Source: Sebastes aleutianus (lineage: Eukaryota; Chordata; Actinopteri; Perciformes; Sebastidae). From it: a stretch of DNA of 64,000 nucleotides. A model generated the notes under the pieces. It was not told where the DNA came from. It did not search any database and saw nothing but the letters and a program-made list of their open reading frames with translations. The position numbers and the translations under genes are program-made. Below, in pieces: positions 61,996 through 64,000 of the stretch. The stretch lies in NCBI GenBank assembly GCA_916700875.1, contig CAKAKS010000001.1, positions 16,892,461 through 16,956,460 on the forward strand, written 5' to 3'. The first letter of the stretch is position 1. Every line of letters begins with the position of its first letter.

Positions 61996-63613
61996 CGTAG
62001 GCAAAGTTGTTGGTACCCTTCCGTTAAAGAGAGAAAAACCCACAATGGTCACTGAAATAACTTGAAACTGACAAAAGTAATAATAAATAAAAATTTACTG
62101 AAAATTAACTAATGAAAATCAGACATTGTTTTTGAATTGTGGTTCAACAGAATCATTTTAAAAAACAAACTAATGAAACTGACCTGGACAAAAAATGATG
62201 GTACCCCTAGAAAAGATGTAAAATAATGTGACCATAGGGACATGTTAAACTAAGGTGTGTCCTGTAAATAGCATCACAGGTATCTTCAAACTTGTAATCA
62301 GTCAGTCTGCCTATTTAAAGGGTGAAAAGTAGTCACTGTGCTGTTTGGTATCATGGTGTGTACCACACTGAACATGGACCACAGAAAGCTAAGGAGAGAG
62401 TTGTCTCAGGAGATCAGAAAGAACATTATAGACCTTCATGTTAAAGGTAAAGGCTATAAGACCATCTCCAAGCAGCTTGATGTTCCTGTGACTACAGCTG
62501 CACATATTATTCAGAAGTTTAAGGTCCATGGGACTGTAGCCAACCTCCCTGGACGTGGCCGCAAGAGGAAAATTGATGACAAATCGAAGAGACGGATAAT
62601 ACGAATGGTAACCAAAGAGCCCAGAACAACTTCCAAAGAGATTAGAGGTGAACTCCAAGGTCAAGGTACATCAGTGTCAGATCGCACCATCCGTCACTGT
62701 TTGAGCCAAAGTGGACTTAATGGAAGACGACCCAGGAGGACACCAAATCATAAAAAAGCGAGACTGGAATTTGCCAAAATGCATATTGACAAGCCACAAA
62801 GCTTCTGGGAGAATGTCCTTTGGACAGATGAGACAAAACTGGAGCTTTTTGGCAAGTCACATCAGCTCTATGTTCACAGACGAAGAGATGAAGCATCCAA
62901 AGAAAAGAACACTGTACCTAATGTGAAACATGGAGGAGGCTCGGTTATGTTCTGGGGCTGCTTTGCTGCATCTGGCACAGGGTGTCTTGAATCTGTGCAG
63001 GGTACAATGAAATCTGAAGACTATCAGGGCATTCTGGAGCGAAATGTGCTGCCCAGTGTCAGAAAGCTTGGTCTCAGTTGCAGGTCATGGGTCCTCAAAC
63101 AGGATAATGACCCAAAACACAGCTAAAAACACCCAAGAATGGCTAAGAACTAAACATTGGACTATTCTGAAGTGGCCTTCTATGAGCCCTGATCTAAATC
63201 CTATTGAACATCTGTGGAAGGAGCTGAAACATGCAGTCTGGAGAAGGCACCCTTCAAACCTGAGACAGCTGGAGCAGTTTGCTCACGAGGAGTGGGCCAA
63301 AATACCTGTGGACAGGTGCAGAAGTCTCATTGAGAGTTACAGAAATCACTTGATTGCAGTGATTGCCTCGAAAGGTTGTGCAACAAAATATTAAGTTAAG
63401 GGTACTATCATTTTTGTCCAGGCCAGTTTCATTAGTTTGTTTTTTAAAATGATTCTGCTGAACCACAATTCAAAAACAATAGCTGATTTTCATTAGTTAA
63501 TTTTCAGTACATTTTTATTTATTATTACTTTTGTCAGTTTCAAGTTATTTCAGTGACCATTGTGGGTTTTTCTCTCTTTAACGGAACGTTACCAACAACT
63601 TTGCCTACGTCTG
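61992..63613 (+). mobile_element. Tc1-like transposon, 1622 bp, full length
   Basis: The ends are inverted, cagacgtaggcaaagttgtt and aacaactttgcctacgtctg, each bordered by a TA dinucleotide, the Tc1/mariner target. The inverted repeats are long, about 215 bp each (61992-62206 and 63401-63613), and their inner parts still match closely (gaactgtgg-type block, tttttgtccagg). A single transposase gene with one frameshift lies between them. Confidence 0.93.
62353..63394 (+). pseudogene. Tc1-family DD34E transposase, inactivated by one frameshift
   Basis: Tc1 transposases cut and paste their element at TA sites. The N-terminus has the paired helix-turn-helix DNA-binding region (IIDLHVKGKGYKTISKQL), a GRGRKRK hook between the halves, and then the catalytic core: WTDETKLELFG (first Asp), GGGSVMFWGCFAASG, LKQDNDPKH (second Asp), and PDLNPIEHLWKELK (Glu). 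Spacing from the Asp in QDN to the Glu is 34 residues, the Tc1 signature. The frame is open from ATG 62353 (or 62374) to TAA 63124-63126, where aaaacacagct lacks two bases of a CA repeat. The remainder continues in another frame (63044-63394) to ASKGCATKY. All catalytic residues are still encoded, but not in one frame. Confidence 0.9.
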
Positions 63614-64000
63614 TATATATATATTTTTATAGGAGTGAGGGAGCAGCTCTCTCTGTTTTTTTATTCTCTTTTTTGTGTGTGACAGTGAACAGAGATGGAA
63701 AGTGATGAGAGAAAGATGCAACAGCACAGTGCGAGTTGCAAACATTGTACCATATTGATTGTTCGTTGTGAAGACGTACCGTACAGGTTGCTTTCTTATA
63801 TAACGTAAAGATGAAAAGTTCTCATAAATTACACATCACCACATTGCAAAGATGTTACAGGCACAGATTTTTGGATTTCACCAAACACATTTTCTTCTGC
63901 CAGACAAATGATAACGCTGCATAATTGTTTGCTGTCAAAATACAGTCTCAGAACTTCAGTGCAGATCAGTTGGCCTAATGCTCACTGAAGAATGCCTGAA
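63614..64000. other. Sequence right of the Tc1 element, nothing recognised
   Basis: It holds the remainder of the split TA tract and then unique sequence without a supported feature. Confidence 0.5.

Overview
The window is nuclear DNA of a teleost fish, probably a percomorph. The evidence is two vertebrate protein-coding genes with introns and long untranslated regions, GT-AG splice sites, microsatellites, and many non-autonomous DNA transposons of types common in fish, plus one nearly intact Tc1 element. There is no bacterial or viral gene content. Both genes lie on the + strand.

Layout. (1) 1-16996: the 3' part of the giant repeat-coding exon of ahnak, open at the left window edge and ending in the conserved AHNAK tail; its 3'UTR runs to about 17.98 kb. 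The exon contains two homogenised internal tandem arrays, with 546-bp and 675-bp units. A cluster of five extra bases at about 3581-3624 breaks the reading frame and looks like an assembly artefact. (2) 18.2-30.1 kb: intergenic and repeat-rich, with nested hAT-like elements, a GAA microsatellite, a 1.6-kb AT-rich satellite whose units switch strand, and older element copies. (3) 30830-58537: a complete klhl4 gene of 11 coding exons, reconstructed here exon by exon. It gives a 730-residue BTB-BACK-Kelch protein with consistent splice phases. Its introns hold most of the remaining mobile-element copies. (4) 58.5-61.9 kb: klhl4 3'UTR and unique downstream sequence. (5) 61992-63613: a Tc1-like transposon with long inverted repeats, inserted in a TA microsatellite and disabled by one frameshift.

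The two genes are not functionally linked in any obvious way. AHNAK is a scaffold at the membrane and cytoskeleton that binds S100A10/annexin A2. KLHL4 is a predicted substrate adaptor of Cullin-3 ubiquitin ligases. No novel multi-gene system is visible. The observations most worth checking are the double-base signature at the ahnak frame break, the homogenised ahnak arrays, the strand-switching satellite, and a repeat family whose shared sequence continues past its apparent end.
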